64,000 nucleotides of DNA from the NCBI GenBank assembly GCA_023525975.1, contig CM042020.1, positions 113,135,207 to 113,199,206 on the forward strand, read 5' to 3'. The notes below the pieces were generated by a model. The model was not told the DNA's origin, did not search any database, and saw nothing but the letters and a program-made list of their open reading frames with translations. The DNA comes from Smallanthus sonchifolius (lineage: Eukaryota > Streptophyta > Magnoliopsida > Asterales > Asteraceae). The translations under genes and the position numbers were made by a program. This document shows positions 55,501-64,000 of this stretch, one piece after another. Positions within the stretch are counted from its first letter, which is position 1; each line of letters opens with the position of its first letter.

Positions 55501-57256
55501 ACTTTACACCACATAAGTCAATTACTATACTTTATCACATACCACATTTTAGCTTAACTATATACCACATAGTCATTTACACCAATTCAACATATTCTAC
55601 ATTTTAGTTTGACCATATACCACATAGTCAACTACATTATGCATACAAACTTGGCTTTTACCACACAAGTCAATTTTTACACCATATAGGTTTATTAACT
55701 AAATTCATCCACATACCAATAAACACATATAAGATATTTGTATAACCAACATGAAATTCAAACATGATCAACACCACCACCTATCATTACTAAGTAAGTG
55801 CAAAGCACTTACCTTTTGAGTTAGAAGATCCCGCAACACCTTCTAGCTTTGCAATTTGATCACCTAAACAAATTCACCTAGTTTAATAATCTATCATACA
55901 TCAAAATTCCACTACAATTGAGTTCACAACTCAATTCCACATTTCCAACCCAAATTGACCCGTTTGGGTTATCCTCATAACCAAACACCCTCTTTCACCA
56001 CAAACTCACCCACTTGAGTTTCATTATCTTAATCTTAACACTAATTTTTCTTTCAAAAATTATTATTAAGTTAATTTGGTGTTTGTTAAAGTGTCTAACA
56101 TCTTAAAAACACTTAATCTTCATTAATTCATCATTTTAGCATCATGATCCAAACACCCCCAATTTCCACCATATGAACCCTAACTTCTCATAACCAAAAT
56201 CAAAGGGTTCTAGGATGTTAATCATCATTCTTTAACTTTAGTTTAGCTAGATTATCAATAATCTAACACCATTTCATCACATGCATACATAATTTCGGAT
56301 TTCACCCAAAACCCACCAAGAACACCTTCATGGTGAAATCAAGAGGAAGAGAATCACTTACTTGATGTTATGAAGGTATTGTGTGAGCCAAAACCTTCAC
56401 TAATCAAGCTTCAATTGCACGAAAATGGCTTCAACACACTTTTCTCTTTTTCCTCTCTTGCTCAAGAACGACTTCAATTGTGCAAATGAAGCCAATTTTG
56501 ACTTCAACAAGTCAAATGGCAGATTTTTGGCCATTTTACACATTTAGTCCTTCAACTTCCATTTCATCCATTACATCCCATAGTTAGTTAAAACTAACAA
56601 AACCCTATTACAAACTTGAAACCCACTTGTTTCCTACTTATTTCTAAAATATTATTTTCACCATAATATTATTTAGAAATATTAATTTATTTAAAACGAA
56701 ACCCGGATTTTGGTTCGTTACACATTTCCGTAGCAAAATCTGTAGCTAAAATAGCTACGCCTAAGTTTGTAGCTAAAACCGTCGCAAAAATATGTTCCGT
56801 AGCAAAATCCATAGCAAACCAAATTAGCGATGATACTTGTAGCTACCGACCAAATCCGTAGCAAAATGGGTGTTTGCTACGGATTTGGCCATAGCAAATG
56901 CCTGTTTTTGTAGTAGTGTGAGTGATTGAATGATGAAACCATTTCAGTATGTATGTCGGGTTAATTGTAGAAGGACTTGAACTCAACAGCGTTAGCTGAC
57001 TTTTAGTATGTATGTCGGGTTAATTGCAGAAGGATGTGATGTGGATGCTTGCTTGGCTATCTTGAAGAGCTACCCGACATTAAAGATCTGACATCCATTG
57101 TGAATGTTACGCGTATTAGACAATGTTTTAATTAGTTGATTTCATGGTGAAATGTAGTTAAAATTATTCCACTGCAATGAATGTATTTTCTGTTTAAGAA
57201 CTGTTCGCGAATGAGTAAATCCAACACGTGAGACCTCACATGTTTAAGGCTTTACA

Positions 57257-57670
57257 TAACACTAATGGAATAAAAGATACTAGTTTTGCTTTTCTATTAG
57301 AAACTCTACAATAATTATGCATAGCTATATAAGAAGTGATGAGAAAATTCGTAGAGATTTTTGTAATCATTTTCCTTTGTAATTTCTTTGTAATTAGTTC
57401 GATTAAATTCAATAAGGATCGTTAATCATTATTGATCATTTTTTGTTCAATCCAAAAATCCGATTCTAGCTTCATATCTTGTTCTTTGGTGTCCTCGAGA
57501 TTCATTTTCAACAGGTTTTCTCATATGCATCTCGAGATCGAACTTTGATAGAGTTCTACATAATATTTTTTACTTCACATAATTGAATAACCCAAAAGTC
57601 AGAAAACCCTAAAGAACAAACCCTTAAGCCCAAAGTAAAAGAGACCATACATCTTCTATATATAATATTT
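57257..57670. other. Non-coding flank, possibly copia LTR sequence
   Basis: T-rich sequence with AATAAGGATCG and CTCGAGATTCATTTTCAACAGG; style of a copia 3' end. Probably continues the copia relic at 26941-27901 across the solo LTR. No coding motif. Confidence 0.35.
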
Positions 57671-57889
57671 TGTTATGAATGTCATCTTAATTATGACTCT
57701 CCACATTTATATTTGCAATCATGGTGACTCTTCATAGGATTAACTCTCATCTTACATTTAGTTTGAATTTATGTAGTAGCCTATATAAAGAGGCATTTGG
57801 ATTTTTTCAAGTGTGTCAAAAAGAGAAAAGCTTCCCCCATCATATCTTCATTCTCTCTATATTGCTCATATATAATATAGTTTACAACA
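57671..57889 (+). repeat. 5' LTR of the copia element, 219 bp
   Basis: TGTTATGAATGTCATC ... TTTACAACA; includes a TATATAAAG promoter-like word (57782-57790) and ends next to ACGTTATCAGCACG. Confidence 0.95.
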
Positions 57890-57907
57890 CGTTATCAGCA
57901 CGACGCT
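57890..57907 (+). promoter_or_regulatory. Copia primer-binding region
   Basis: CGTTATCAGCACGACGC immediately after the LTR; the same type of sequence follows the 5' LTR in many plant copia elements. Confidence 0.55.
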
Positions 57908-58202
57908 CGTGAAGAAGTACCATTATATTATCATACGGTAAGTTTGCTTATTTTTGTTTATCTCTTACTTACAATCCATACTATAATTCATATAGTTTTG
58001 GATTACAAGGAGATATACATTATTGTTTATATAATTATGAATTACTCATTCTTTATAAATTAAAATTTAACTTTCTTAAACTAAATATTTATCTATTTTA
58101 CTTTCAAATAAATAAAAAAAAAAGAGGGGTATTCATTAATCTCTAATTTTTTTTTTGACATGTTTAACTAACATACATTAATCAATATTTTTTTAGTTCA
58201 TC
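57908..58202 (+). other. Copia leader
   Basis: AT-rich, no frame. Ends with TTTTTTTAGTTCATC before the gag ATG at 58203. Confidence 0.6.
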
Positions 58203-59285
58203 ATGTCCAATATTGCAAAGCTTGAGTTTTTAGCCTTGGACATTACCGGGAAGAACTATTTATCATGGGTGTTAGATGCGGAAATACATTTGAATGCCAA
58301 TAATCTTGGTGACACAATTAAAGAAGGAAATGAAACAACCACCCAAGACAAAGCAAAAGCAATGATTTTCCTTCGTCATCATATTCACGATGACTTAAAA
58401 AATGAGTACCTCACGGTCAAGGATCCACTTGTATTGTGGACAAATTTAAAGGAAAGATTTGACCATCAGAAAACGGTAATATTACCACGTGCCCGTTACG
58501 AATGGATCCACTTAAGGTTATAAGATTTTAAATCAATAAGCGAGTATAACTCTGCTATGTTTAGAATTACCTCACAATTGATTTTGTGTGGAGAAAATAT
58601 TACTGATACAGAGATGTTGGAAAAAACATTCTCCACCTTTCACGCATGAAATATGCTATTGCAACAACAATACCGTGAAAGGGGTTTTACTAAATATTGT
58701 GATCTTATTTCATGTTTACTTGTGGCCGAACAAAATAACGAGCTCTTGATGAAAAATCATGAGACTCGTCCGGTTGGCACAACCCCATTCCCAGAAGTGA
58801 ATGTGGCATCATATAATGACCAAAGTGGTCGTGGTCGTAGTCGTGAGCGTGGCCGTGGTCGTGGCCGTGATCGTGGTCGTGGTCGTGGATATAATCGAGG
58901 GAATTATCATGGTGTTCAATTTAAAAACACAAAATTCCACCAAAAGGGGCAAGAAAATGCAAAGAAATTTAATAATGAAAGTGGTAAGAATAAAAGTATA
59001 AACACATCAAATGCATGTCACCGTTGTGGAAGTAATAATCATTGGGCGCGTACTTGTCGTACGCCCAAACATTTGGTGGAACTCTACCAACAATCTCTCA
59101 AAAACAAAGGAAAAGCAATAGAAACGAATTTTGCATATGGAAACGATGATGTTCCCAGTGGTTTTCCTAAAGAAACAACTTCTTTTGATGTTGATGACTT
59201 TCTCATCGATCCAACTCATTTGGATTCCGGTGATATCATGGCCGATGCACCTCAGTTGGATGCTTGCAAATTTCCTTACATATAA
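58203..59285 (+). pseudogene. Copia gag with two nonsense codons
   Basis: Starts MSNIAKLEFLALDITGKNYL, a copia gag (UBN2-type) N-terminus. The frame hits TAA at 58521-58523 (LRL stop DFK, usually Gln) and TGA at 58647-58649 (FHA stop NML), but otherwise stays in phase to 59285. After QQQYRERGFTKYCDLISCLL comes an Arg/Gly-rich stretch (GRGRSRERGRGRGRDRGRG) and one zinc knuckle CHRCGSNNHWARTC. Gag packages the RNA. Two stops mean this copy would need gag from another copy. Confidence 0.9.
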
Positions 59286-59428
59286 TTGGAATTTTAAGCA
59301 TTTTCTTAATATCATGATTTGATGTTATGTTTTGTTTTATGCATATGAGATATGTTAGGAACTTATTATGGTTGAAAGTATTTTAATAAGACATTTTATT
59401 TTGCATTTTTTGTTTTGTTTTGAAGTAT
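59286..59428 (+). other. Gag-pol gap of the copia element, intron-like
   Basis: AT-rich, no frame, 143 bases to the first pol ATG. Ends TTTTGTTTTGTTTTGAAG, a U-rich stretch plus AG resembling a 3' splice site. No strong 5' donor was found. Confidence 0.4.
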
Positions 59429-62400
59429 ATGGAGCATTTAAAACATCCGATTAATGGTGAAGACATATGTCTAATCGATAGTGCAACAACGCATACAATT
59501 TTCAAGAAAAGAAATTACTTCTCAAATTTAATTATAAAAGAGGCAAACGTTGGCACTATATCCGGTAGTTCAAAATTAATTAAAGGCTTTGGAGAAGCAT
59601 ATGTAGTGTTACCCGGTGGAACACGGTTCAAATTTGATAATGCATTATTTGCCCCACTGTCTCAAAGAAATTTGATAAGTTTTAAAGATATCCGTTTAAA
59701 TGGATATCATATTGAGACAACATGTGAAGGACATGATGAATATCTTCAAATAACAACTATGATTTCGGGGGAAAAACATGTCCTAGAAAAATTACCCGCA
59801 TTTGCATCTGGTTTGTATTGTACTAAAATTATTGAAATTGAATCAAATATGGCCATAAACCAGAAGTTTATGGACCGGGAAAACTTTATTATTTGGCATG
59901 ACCGGTTAGGCCACCCCGGATCAATAATGATGCGAAAAATTATAGAAAATTCATGTGGGCACTCTTTGAAGAACCAGAAGATTCTTCAGTCTAAGGACAT
60001 TACATGTGTTGCATGCTCACAAGGAAAATTAATCGCTCGCCCATCACCGGCTAAGGTGGGGACTGAATCTCTAAGTTTCTTGGAAAGAATACATGGGGAT
60101 ATATGTGGGCCTATACATCCTTCTAGTGGACCATTTAGATATTTTATGGTGCTAATCGATGCATCAACTAGATGGTCCCATGTATGCTTATTATCAAGTC
60201 GCAATATGGCATTTGCACGACTACTTGCTCAACTAATAAGGTTAAGAGCACACTTTCCTGATTACCCGATCAAGAAAATTCGGTTAGATAATGCTGGTGA
60301 ATTTACATCCCAAACTTTTAATGATTATTGCATGTCTATTGGGATAACTATAGAGCATCCTGTAGCTCATGTACATACACAAAATGGGCTTGCTGAATCA
60401 CTTATCAAGCGACTTCAAATGGTTGCAAGACCAATGATTATGAAATCAAAACTACCGGTTACTGCATGGGGGCATGCAATTTTACATGCAGCAACATTAA
60501 TTCGTATCAGGCCAACGAGTTATCATACTTCCTCCCCATTAAAGTTGGTTTTAGGTCAAGAACCAAATATTTCTCATTTACGAATTTTTGGTTGTGCCGT
60601 ATATGTTCCAATAGCTCCACCCCAACGTACAAAGATGGGACCTCAAAGAAGGTTAGGAATATATGTTGGGTATGAATCACCGTCTATTATAAAGTATTTA
60701 GAACCAACAACAGGAGATTTGTTTACGGCTCGTTTTGTTGATTGTCATTTTAATGAATCAACATTCCCAACTTTAGGGGGAGATGAAAAGCAGCTAAATG
60801 GTCATATATGTTGGAATGAATTATCTTTAACTCATATGGATCCTCGAACTAAAGAGTGTGAACTTGAAGTTCAAAGAATCATACATTTACAAAGATTAGC
60901 AAATCAATTACTAGACGTATTTGCCGATCCAAAAAGAGTGACTAAGTCACATATACCAGCTGCTAATGCTCCACTAAAAATTAGTGTCCCACAAGGACAA
61001 TCACAAATTGGTAATGAGTCTAATGCACGCCTAAAGCGTGGCAGACCAGTTGGTTCCAAAGACAAAAATCCTCGAAAGAAAAGGGGAGCAAATAATGAAC
61101 ATAACCAACTCGAGGTAATGCCAGAAAAAGAGTCTCCCGAAGAGACACTAGACATGATGGTTCAAAACGAACATAAGGTACCTGAAAACGAAGAGATCTC
61201 AATAAACTACATCATGTCTAGGAAGGTATGGAACCGAAATCAAATCGACGTCGATGATACATTTTCATATAATGTAGCGCTAGAAATCATGGAAAATAAT
61301 GAGGATCATGAACCAATATCTGTTGAAGAATGCAAACAAAGACATGATTGGCTAAAATGGAAGGACGCAATTGAAGCGGAATTAAATTCCCTCACGAAAC
61401 GTGAAGTTTTTGGACCCGTAGTTCATACACCTGAAGGTGTAAAGCCCATCGGATATAAATGGGTCTTTGTGCGAAAACGTAATGAAAAAAATAAGATTAT
61501 ACGTTACAAGGCACGATTGGTAGCACAAGGATTTTCGCAAAGACCGGGAATCGATTATGAAGAAACGTATTCTCCAGTGATGGATTCAACAACTTTCCGT
61601 TATCTTATTAGTCTGGTAATACAGGAAGGGCTTGATATGCGTCTAATGGATGTTGTTACTGCATACCTATATGGCTCACTTGATACCGAGATTTACATGA
61701 AACTACCTGCAGGATTCAAATTACCAGAATCATGTAAATCAAGTTCTCGAGAACATCTTGCAGTTAAATTAAACAAATCATTATATGGGCTAAAACAATC
61801 TGGGCGTATGTGGTACAATCGCCTTAGTGAGTATTTGTTGAAAGAAGGTTACAAAAATGATTCTATTTGTCCATGCATTTTTATTAAAAGATCAGAATCA
61901 GATTTTGTTATAATCGCTGTGTACGTAGATGATTTAAATATAATTGGTACTCTTAGGGAGCTCCATAAAGCAATTGAATACTTGAAAAAGAAATTTGAAA
62001 TGAAAGATCTTGGAAAGACAAAATTTTGTCTCGGATTACAAATTGAACATCTTAAAGATGGGATACTTGTGTATCAAGAAACCTATATAGAAAAACTACT
62101 CAAAAGGTTTTATATGGATAAATCACATTCATTGAGCACTCCAATGGTTGTTAGGTCACTCGATGTTGAAAAGGATCCCTTTCGACCACCTGGAGAGGAA
62201 GAAGAAATTCTTGGCCCGGAAGTACCATATCTAAGTGCAATTGGTGCCTTAATGTTCCTTGCTAGCCATACACGGCCAGATATATCATTTGCACTAAATT
62301 TGTTGGCGAGGTACAGTTCATGTCCAACAAGGAGGCACTGGAACGGTGTGAAACAAATATTTCGGTACCTTCAAGGTACAAAAGATATGGGCTTATATTT

Positions 62401-62923
62401 TACTAATCAATCGAAAACAAGTTTGGTTGGCTTTGCAGATGCAGGTTATATGTCTGATCCTCATAATGGTCGATCTCAAACTGGATATTTATTCACACAT
62501 GGAGGAACAGCAATTTCATGGCGTTCAGTGAAACAAACAATCACAGCCACTTCATCTAACCATGCAGAAATATTAGCAATACATGAAGCAAGTAGAGAAT
62601 GTGTTTGGTTGATGAATGTAATACAACATATTAATGGCTCTTGTGGCATTTCTTCGGAGAATAAGGAACCAACAATAATACATGAAGATAACGCAGCATG
62701 CATTACACAACTTAAGGAAGGATACATCAAAGGAGACCGAACCAAACACATTTTACCAAAGTTTTTTTTTACACATGATTTACAAAAGAATGGTGATATT
62801 GTAGTCCAACAGATTCGCTCTTGTGAAAATTTGGCAGACTTGTTTACCAAATCACTTCCAACATCAACATTCAAGAAATTGGTTCACGGGATCGGGATGC
62901 GTCAAATCAAGGAGCTTAACTAA
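59429..62923 (+). CDS. Copia pol polyprotein (protease, integrase, RT, RNase H)
   Basis: An open frame of about 1160 residues. The ATG at 59429 is taken as start; the same frame opens slightly upstream. Numbering from 59420: protease DSATTHTIF near residue 20; GAG-pre-integrase HDRLGHPGSIMMRKI near 160 with CVACSQGK; integrase core Asp in RIHGDICGP (about 225), Asp in IRLDNAGEF (288), Glu in QNGLAES (323), a DD35E spacing; RT from GYKWVFVRKRNEKN with VDVVTAYLYGSL-type region and YVDDLNIIG near 835; RNase H GFADAGYMSD (about 1002), IHEDNAAC (about 1087), TKHILPKFFF. It copies RNA into DNA and integrates it. No stop or missing catalytic residue seen. Confidence 0.93.
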   Translation: MEHLKHPINGEDICLIDSATTHTIFKKRNYFSNLIIKEANVGTISGSSKLIKGFGEAYVVLPGGTRFKFDNALFAPLSQRNLISFKDIRLNGYHIETTCEGHDEYLQITTMISGEKHVLEKLPAFASGLYCTKIIEIESNMAINQKFMDRENFIIWHDRLGHPGSIMMRKIIENSCGHSLKNQKILQSKDITCVACSQGKLIARPSPAKVGTESLSFLERIHGDICGPIHPSSGPFRYFMVLIDASTRWSHVCLLSSRNMAFARLLAQLIRLRAHFPDYPIKKIRLDNAGEFTSQTFNDYCMSIGITIEHPVAHVHTQNGLAESLIKRLQMVARPMIMKSKLPVTAWGHAILHAATLIRIRPTSYHTSSPLKLVLGQEPNISHLRIFGCAVYVPIAPPQRTKMGPQRRLGIYVGYESPSIIKYLEPTTGDLFTARFVDCHFNESTFPTLGGDEKQLNGHICWNELSLTHMDPRTKECELEVQRIIHLQRLANQLLDVFADPKRVTKSHIPAANAPLKISVPQGQSQIGNESNARLKRGRPVGSKDKNPRKKRGANNEHNQLEVMPEKESPEETLDMMVQNEHKVPENEEISINYIMSRKVWNRNQIDVDDTFSYNVALEIMENNEDHEPISVEECKQRHDWLKWKDAIEAELNSLTKREVFGPVVHTPEGVKPIGYKWVFVRKRNEKNKIIRYKARLVAQGFSQRPGIDYEETYSPVMDSTTFRYLISLVIQEGLDMRLMDVVTAYLYGSLDTEIYMKLPAGFKLPESCKSSSREHLAVKLNKSLYGLKQSGRMWYNRLSEYLLKEGYKNDSICPCIFIKRSESDFVIIAVYVDDLNIIGTLRELHKAIEYLKKKFEMKDLGKTKFCLGLQIEHLKDGILVYQETYIEKLLKRFYMDKSHSLSTPMVVRSLDVEKDPFRPPGEEEEILGPEVPYLSAIGALMFLASHTRPDISFALNLLARYSSCPTRRHWNGVKQIFRYLQGTKDMGLYFTNQSKTSLVGFADAGYMSDPHNGRSQTGYLFTHGGTAISWRSVKQTITATSSNHAEILAIHEASRECVWLMNVIQHINGSCGISSENKEPTIIHEDNAACITQLKEGYIKGDRTKHILPKFFFTHDLQKNGDIVVQQIRSCENLADLFTKSLPTSTFKKLVHGIGMRQIKELN

Positions 62924-63079
62924 TAAGCATCAGGGGGAGAAATACACAAGTTGCACTCTTTTTCCCTTAGCTATGGTTTTATCCCACTGGGTTTTCCTAG
63001 CAAGGTTTTTAATGAGGCAACATCACCAAGTGTGTATTAAAATAAATAGTATTTTATTATGTGGATAGTCAAGGGGGAG
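62924..63079 (+). promoter_or_regulatory. Copia 3' untranslated region and polypurine tract
   Basis: AAGCATCAGGGGGAGAAATACAC (62926 on) and AAGGGGGAG (63071-63079) directly before the 3' LTR, which serves as the plus-strand primer. Confidence 0.75.
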
Positions 63080-63298
63080 TGTTATGAATGTCATCTTAAT
63101 TATGACTCTCCACATTTATATTTGCAATCATGGTGACTCTTCATAGGATTAACTCTCATCTTACATTTAATTTGAATTTATGTAGTAGCCTATATAAAGA
63201 GGCATTTGGATTCTTTCAAGTGTGTCAAAAAGAGAAAAGCTTCCCCCATCATATCTTCATTCTCTCTATATTGCTCATATATAATATAGTTTACAACA
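63080..63298 (+). repeat. 3' LTR of the copia element, 219 bp
   Basis: Same length as the 5' LTR, two substitutions (ATTTAATTTG versus ATTTAGTTTG; GGATTCTTTC versus GGATTTTTTC). Confidence 0.95.
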
Positions 63299-63325
63299 TA
63301 TTTATATATATGTCAATATTAATTA

Positions 63326-63494
63326 GGGAAAATTACCAAAATAGACATTGACCAAGCACCAAAAAATGGGCGCCGGCTAAGCCTACAATAACAAAGGCTT
63401 AGCCTGCGTTTCGCCGGCTTAGCCTTCAATCCACTGGCTAAATGTCTATTTTGGTAACTTTGACCCGGTCAATGTCTATTTTGGTAATTATCCC
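63326..63494. mobile_element. Mutator-like MITE, 169 bp, 9-bp TSD
   Basis: Terminal inverted repeats of about 28 bases starting GGGAAAATTACCAAAATAG, one mismatch, and a perfect 9-base duplication TATTAATTA (63317-63325 and 63495-63503). A 9-base TSD is the Mutator signature. The interior has inverted GCCGGCTTAGCC words. No coding capacity. Confidence 0.88.
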
Positions 63495-63561
63495 TATTAA
63501 TTATTGCTCGAGTTAAGTTTGAACGCAAATCTCACTGAGTCTCCCTAAGTAATACACATAA

Positions 63562-63856
63562 ATAGATGTGCAGTTATACACACAAAGAAAGCGTATTACA
63601 CATCCATATACATATTCTACCAACTTTCTGAACCCTATTCATGGTAGCAATAAAACTTACTTTGCCACATTGAGTGTTAAATGACTCTAAATTTCTTTTT
63701 TAGTAATAACATCTTCTCAGACCAAAAAGCCCTTTGCTCTATCTCCTTATCTAACACATTAATCACACCCCCACCCCCCTCCCCCCCCCCCCACCTCCCC
63801 ACCTAGCTTATATATCCATGCAACAAAAACAAGTTTTGACACAAGGTCACTAAGTG
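63562..63856 (+). promoter_or_regulatory. 5' flank of ABCG copy 2 (promoter / 5' UTR)
   Basis: Similar to 190-400 but longer: it has extra CCATATACATATTC and TTCTTTTTTAGTAATAACATC blocks and a C-rich run (63768-63800). TATATA at about 63810 lies some 45 bases before the ATG. Confidence 0.6.
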
Positions 63857-64000
63857 ATGGAGATAGAAGTGGCAGTGGGTGAGGTGGTGGGATCAATGGA
63901 GGGTGGTGGTGGTGGCGTCAGCTGCGGCGGCTTTGGTGCTTATTTGGTATGGGAAGATTTGACGGTGGTGCTTCCGAACAATAGCAATAAACCAACAAGA
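63857..64000 (+). CDS. ABCG (white-brown complex) half-transporter, 5' end of intact copy (runs off window)
   Basis: 48 codons in frame from the ATG at 63857: MEIEVAVGEVVGSMEGGGGG, a Gly-rich leader, then GFGAYLVWEDLTVVLPNNSN and KPTR, at which point the window ends. Compared with copy 1 (401-646) it keeps the GGG in TATGGGAAG, so AYLVW and EDLT are joined in one frame. AYLVWEDLTVVLPN is the conserved start of the nucleotide-binding domain in the ABCG11/12/15 group of plant lipid exporters; the Walker A loop would follow immediately outside. No defect is visible in the part seen. Confidence 0.85.
   Translation, partial: MEIEVAVGEVVGSMEGGGGGVSCGGFGAYLVWEDLTVVLPNNSNKPTR

Larger units (their letters stand above)
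53983..56722 (-). mobile_element. Chimeric LTR element: Cassandra-like 3' LTR, unrelated 2.3 kb 5' LTR, TSD CATTT
   Basis: Minus strand order: LTR-A (56722 to 54421), AAA, PBS (54417-54405), a short internal region, PPT (54266-54252), LTR-B (54251 to 53983). Flanking CATTT repeats are perfect (53978-53982 and 56723-56727). LTR-B is 269 bp with 5S rRNA-like sequence, as in Cassandra TRIMs. LTR-A is 2302 bp and shares only the terminal TGTAAC and near-ATGTTTCA words with it. Normal LTRs are homologous, so this looks like a recombinant or template-switch product. No coding capacity. Confidence 0.7.
54421..56722 (-). repeat. LTR-A of the chimeric element, 2302 bp
   Basis: Minus strand starts TGTAACGAACC and ends TATGTTTCA next to the PBS. 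Contains a T run (54479-54499), CTCGCGTCCCGCGAG palindromes (54508-54554) and a 311-bp tandem duplication (54928 and 55239 starts). No coding region. Confidence 0.7.
46374..56918. mobile_element. Non-autonomous CACTA transposon #2 (~10.5 kb with nested insertions), TSD TGA
   Basis: Ends CACTACTACAAAAACAAG (46374) and CTGTTTTTGTAGTAGTG (56918) are inverted copies. A perfect 3-base duplication TGA lies at 46371-46373 and 56919-56921. Both ends have dense GTAGCAAAATCC / GCTACGGATTT subterminal repeats (46420-46800, 53760-53980, 56728-56905). No transposase was recognised. The interior holds LTR pieces, an AATTAGG-rich block, a gene-like segment and a chimeric LTR element. Confidence 0.9.
27902..57256 (+). 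mobile_element. Solo gypsy LTR of ~1.95 kb split into four pieces by nested insertions
   Basis: It begins TGTAACATCTAAAAACCC at 27902 and ends GACCTCACATGTTTAAGGC...TTTACA at 57256. Removing the gag-only element, the chromovirus and CACTA #2, each with one TSD copy, leaves 27902-28096, 35676-36192, 45469-46373 and 56922-57256, total 1952 bases. The order of landmarks matches the chromovirus LTR: GACGTAAAAAGTT then palindromes, GTTAGCTGACTTTTAGTATG, GAGTAAATCCAACACGTGAG. Flanks TAATA and TAACA are a 4/5 TSD match. No internal domain remains. Confidence 0.78.
57671..63298 (+). mobile_element. Ty1/copia retrotransposon, young, pol intact, TSD TATTT
   Basis: 219-bp LTRs at 57671-57889 and 63080-63298 differ at only two positions by eye. 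Perfect TATTT duplication (57666-57670 and 63299-63303). Gag (two stops) then a separate uninterrupted pol frame in copia order: protease, integrase, RT, RNase H. Polypurine tract AAGGGGGAG before the 3' LTR. It is the youngest retroelement here by LTR identity. Confidence 0.96.

Noticed and set aside
58801..59001. Val-rich frame in the copia gag
   Set aside because: Out-of-frame reading of the Arg/Gly codon repeats of gag.

Overview
This window is plant nuclear DNA, probably from a eudicot. It is AT-rich, has no bacterial-style operons, and contains plant-specific transposable element lineages: Ty3/gypsy Tat, Athila and a chromodomain chromovirus, Ty1/copia, CACTA, hAT, Mutator-type MITEs, tRNA-like SINE sequences and a Cassandra-type LTR carrying 5S rRNA-like sequence. 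The LTR style suggests Asteraceae, but that is an inference. The only host gene recognised is an ABCG (white-brown complex) transporter. Its first exon appears twice, once at each edge: 401-646 (frameshifted and cut off after exon 1) and 63857-64000 (in frame, running off the window). The roughly 63 kb between them is nested transposons.

Left part (1-8708): a SINE-like sequence, the broken ABCG copy, then a 7.2 kb CACTA transposon (1488-8708, TSD GTT). The CACTA holds remnants of a TnpD-type transposase and a Ulp1-like protease on the minus strand, two nested hAT-type elements and several local duplications. Middle-left (about 8.9-22.9 kb): a decayed Tat retrotransposon on the minus strand (gag, protease, reverse transcriptase, archaeal-type RNase H, integrase). 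An antisense multi-exon gene at its 3' end is split by two solo LTRs, and its reading frame rejoins exactly when each LTR plus one TSD copy is removed. The Tat element lies against an Athila-like 5' end (gag, PBS, LTR; 22.9-25.6 kb).

Middle-right (27.9-57.3 kb): one solo LTR of about 1.95 kb, stretched over 29 kb by three insertions. These are a gag-only element with 2.3-2.5 kb LTRs (28097-35670, TSD AGAAA), a heavily mutated chromovirus (36193-45463, TSD GAATT) and a non-autonomous CACTA (46374-56918, TSD TGA). That CACTA contains a further solo LTR, a gene-like segment with no recognised homologue, and an odd element with a Cassandra-like LTR at one end and an unrelated 2.3 kb LTR at the other. 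Right part (57.7-63.3 kb): a young copia element with 219-bp LTRs differing at two positions, an intact pol and two stops in gag. A 169-bp Mutator-like MITE and the 5' end of the second ABCG copy follow.

The most unusual signal is not a gene. LTRs from several lineages each carry a cluster of short palindromes or inverted repeats, with a different sequence in each family. In two related LTRs the arms at the matching position differ in a compensatory way. A tandem array in the Tat element also shows compensatory arm changes.
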